Positions 15,029 through 15,061 of a stretch of 15,061 bases of DNA are shown piece by piece. Made by a program: the position numbers and the translations under genes. Under the pieces are notes generated by a model that was not told the origin of the DNA, made no database searches, and worked only from the letters and a program-made list of their open reading frames with translations. The stretch is from a bacterium (GTDB lineage: Bacteria > AUK180), in the NCBI GenBank assembly GCA_021162505.1, contig JAGGYO010000040.1, positions 1 through 15,061 on the forward strand. Direction: 5' to 3'. The stretch's first letter is position 1; every line of letters begins with the position of its first letter.

Positions 15029-15061
15029 TTTTTACAGCCTCTACAATATACTTCATTAACA
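15018..15061 (-). CDS. ribE: 3' end of probable riboflavin synthase (partial)
   Basis: Only the last 13 codons are in the window, ending in LMKYIVEAVKNVR and TAA at 15020-15018. This resembles the usual riboflavin synthase alpha C-terminus, where a 'D.LAKYVE..L' type helix ends the protein. Together with ribBA and ribH following directly, the tail fits ribE, which dismutates two lumazines into riboflavin. The stop lies 11 bp inside the ribBA start, like the other overlaps in this operon. Another frame (ending VNEVYCRGCKKC) is also open over this short stretch, so the name is tentative. Confidence 0.4.
   Translation of the reverse strand, partial: LMKYIVEAVKNVR

Noticed and set aside
1..15061. 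CRISPR array, insertion sequence, tRNA, rRNA or FMN riboswitch
   Set aside because: Read through for regular spacer repeats, transposase motifs, tRNA-like cloverleaf ends and a conserved riboflavin leader; none was seen. The rib operon's 5' end lies beyond the right edge.

Overview
The window is an AT-rich, gene-dense stretch of bacterial chromosome with very short or negative gene spacing. It holds a Gram-negative-type envelope toolkit (MurJ flippase, a protein with a TonB-like C-terminal domain, an exported protein) next to housekeeping genes. The mix of universal genes with unfamiliar envelope proteins, and a possible GWxTD-type N-terminal domain, suggests an uncultured Gram-negative lineage, perhaps FCB-related or a neighbouring candidate phylum. 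The sequence alone does not allow a firm assignment.

Layout: (1) Positions 1-36 hold the first 12 codons of a leftward gene, with its own sigma70-type promoter at 63-91. (2) Positions 92-381 are non-coding, with degenerate short repeats and a GC-richer patch. (3) A near-consensus promoter at 382-409 would start transcription at or next to the ATG of the first rightward gene, so that mRNA should be leaderless. (4) A rightward train runs from 416 to 12200: a degenerate M20-like peptidase homologue, rsfS, rlmH, argS, valS, a spore-photoproduct-lyase-like radical SAM protein, murJ, then four unfamiliar genes (anchored coiled coil plus TonB-like domain; exported beta-rich protein; two-TM protein; cytosolic helical protein with a possible degenerate sigma-factor-like N-terminus). 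(5) A leftward riboflavin operon runs from the right edge: probable ribE tail, ribBA, ribH, nusB, metallophosphoesterase. It meets the rightward train tail to tail with an 18-bp overlap of coding sequence.

The first train links ribosome assembly and silencing (RsfS, RlmH), tRNA charging (ArgRS, ValRS) and cell-wall precursor export (MurJ). Many of its junctions overlap, including two TTG starts. The second train makes riboflavin from GTP and ribulose 5-phosphate (RibBA, RibH, probably RibE) and carries nusB, a common neighbour of ribH.

No mobile element, CRISPR array, tRNA or rRNA was seen. The most notable points are the ArgRS with NVVS in place of the HIGH motif, an RlmH whose usual C-terminal His codon is displaced by the overlapping argS start codon, the predicted leaderless mRNA, the apparently inactive M20-like protein, the SplB-like protein without a downstream cysteine, and the four-gene envelope cluster at 8811-12200.
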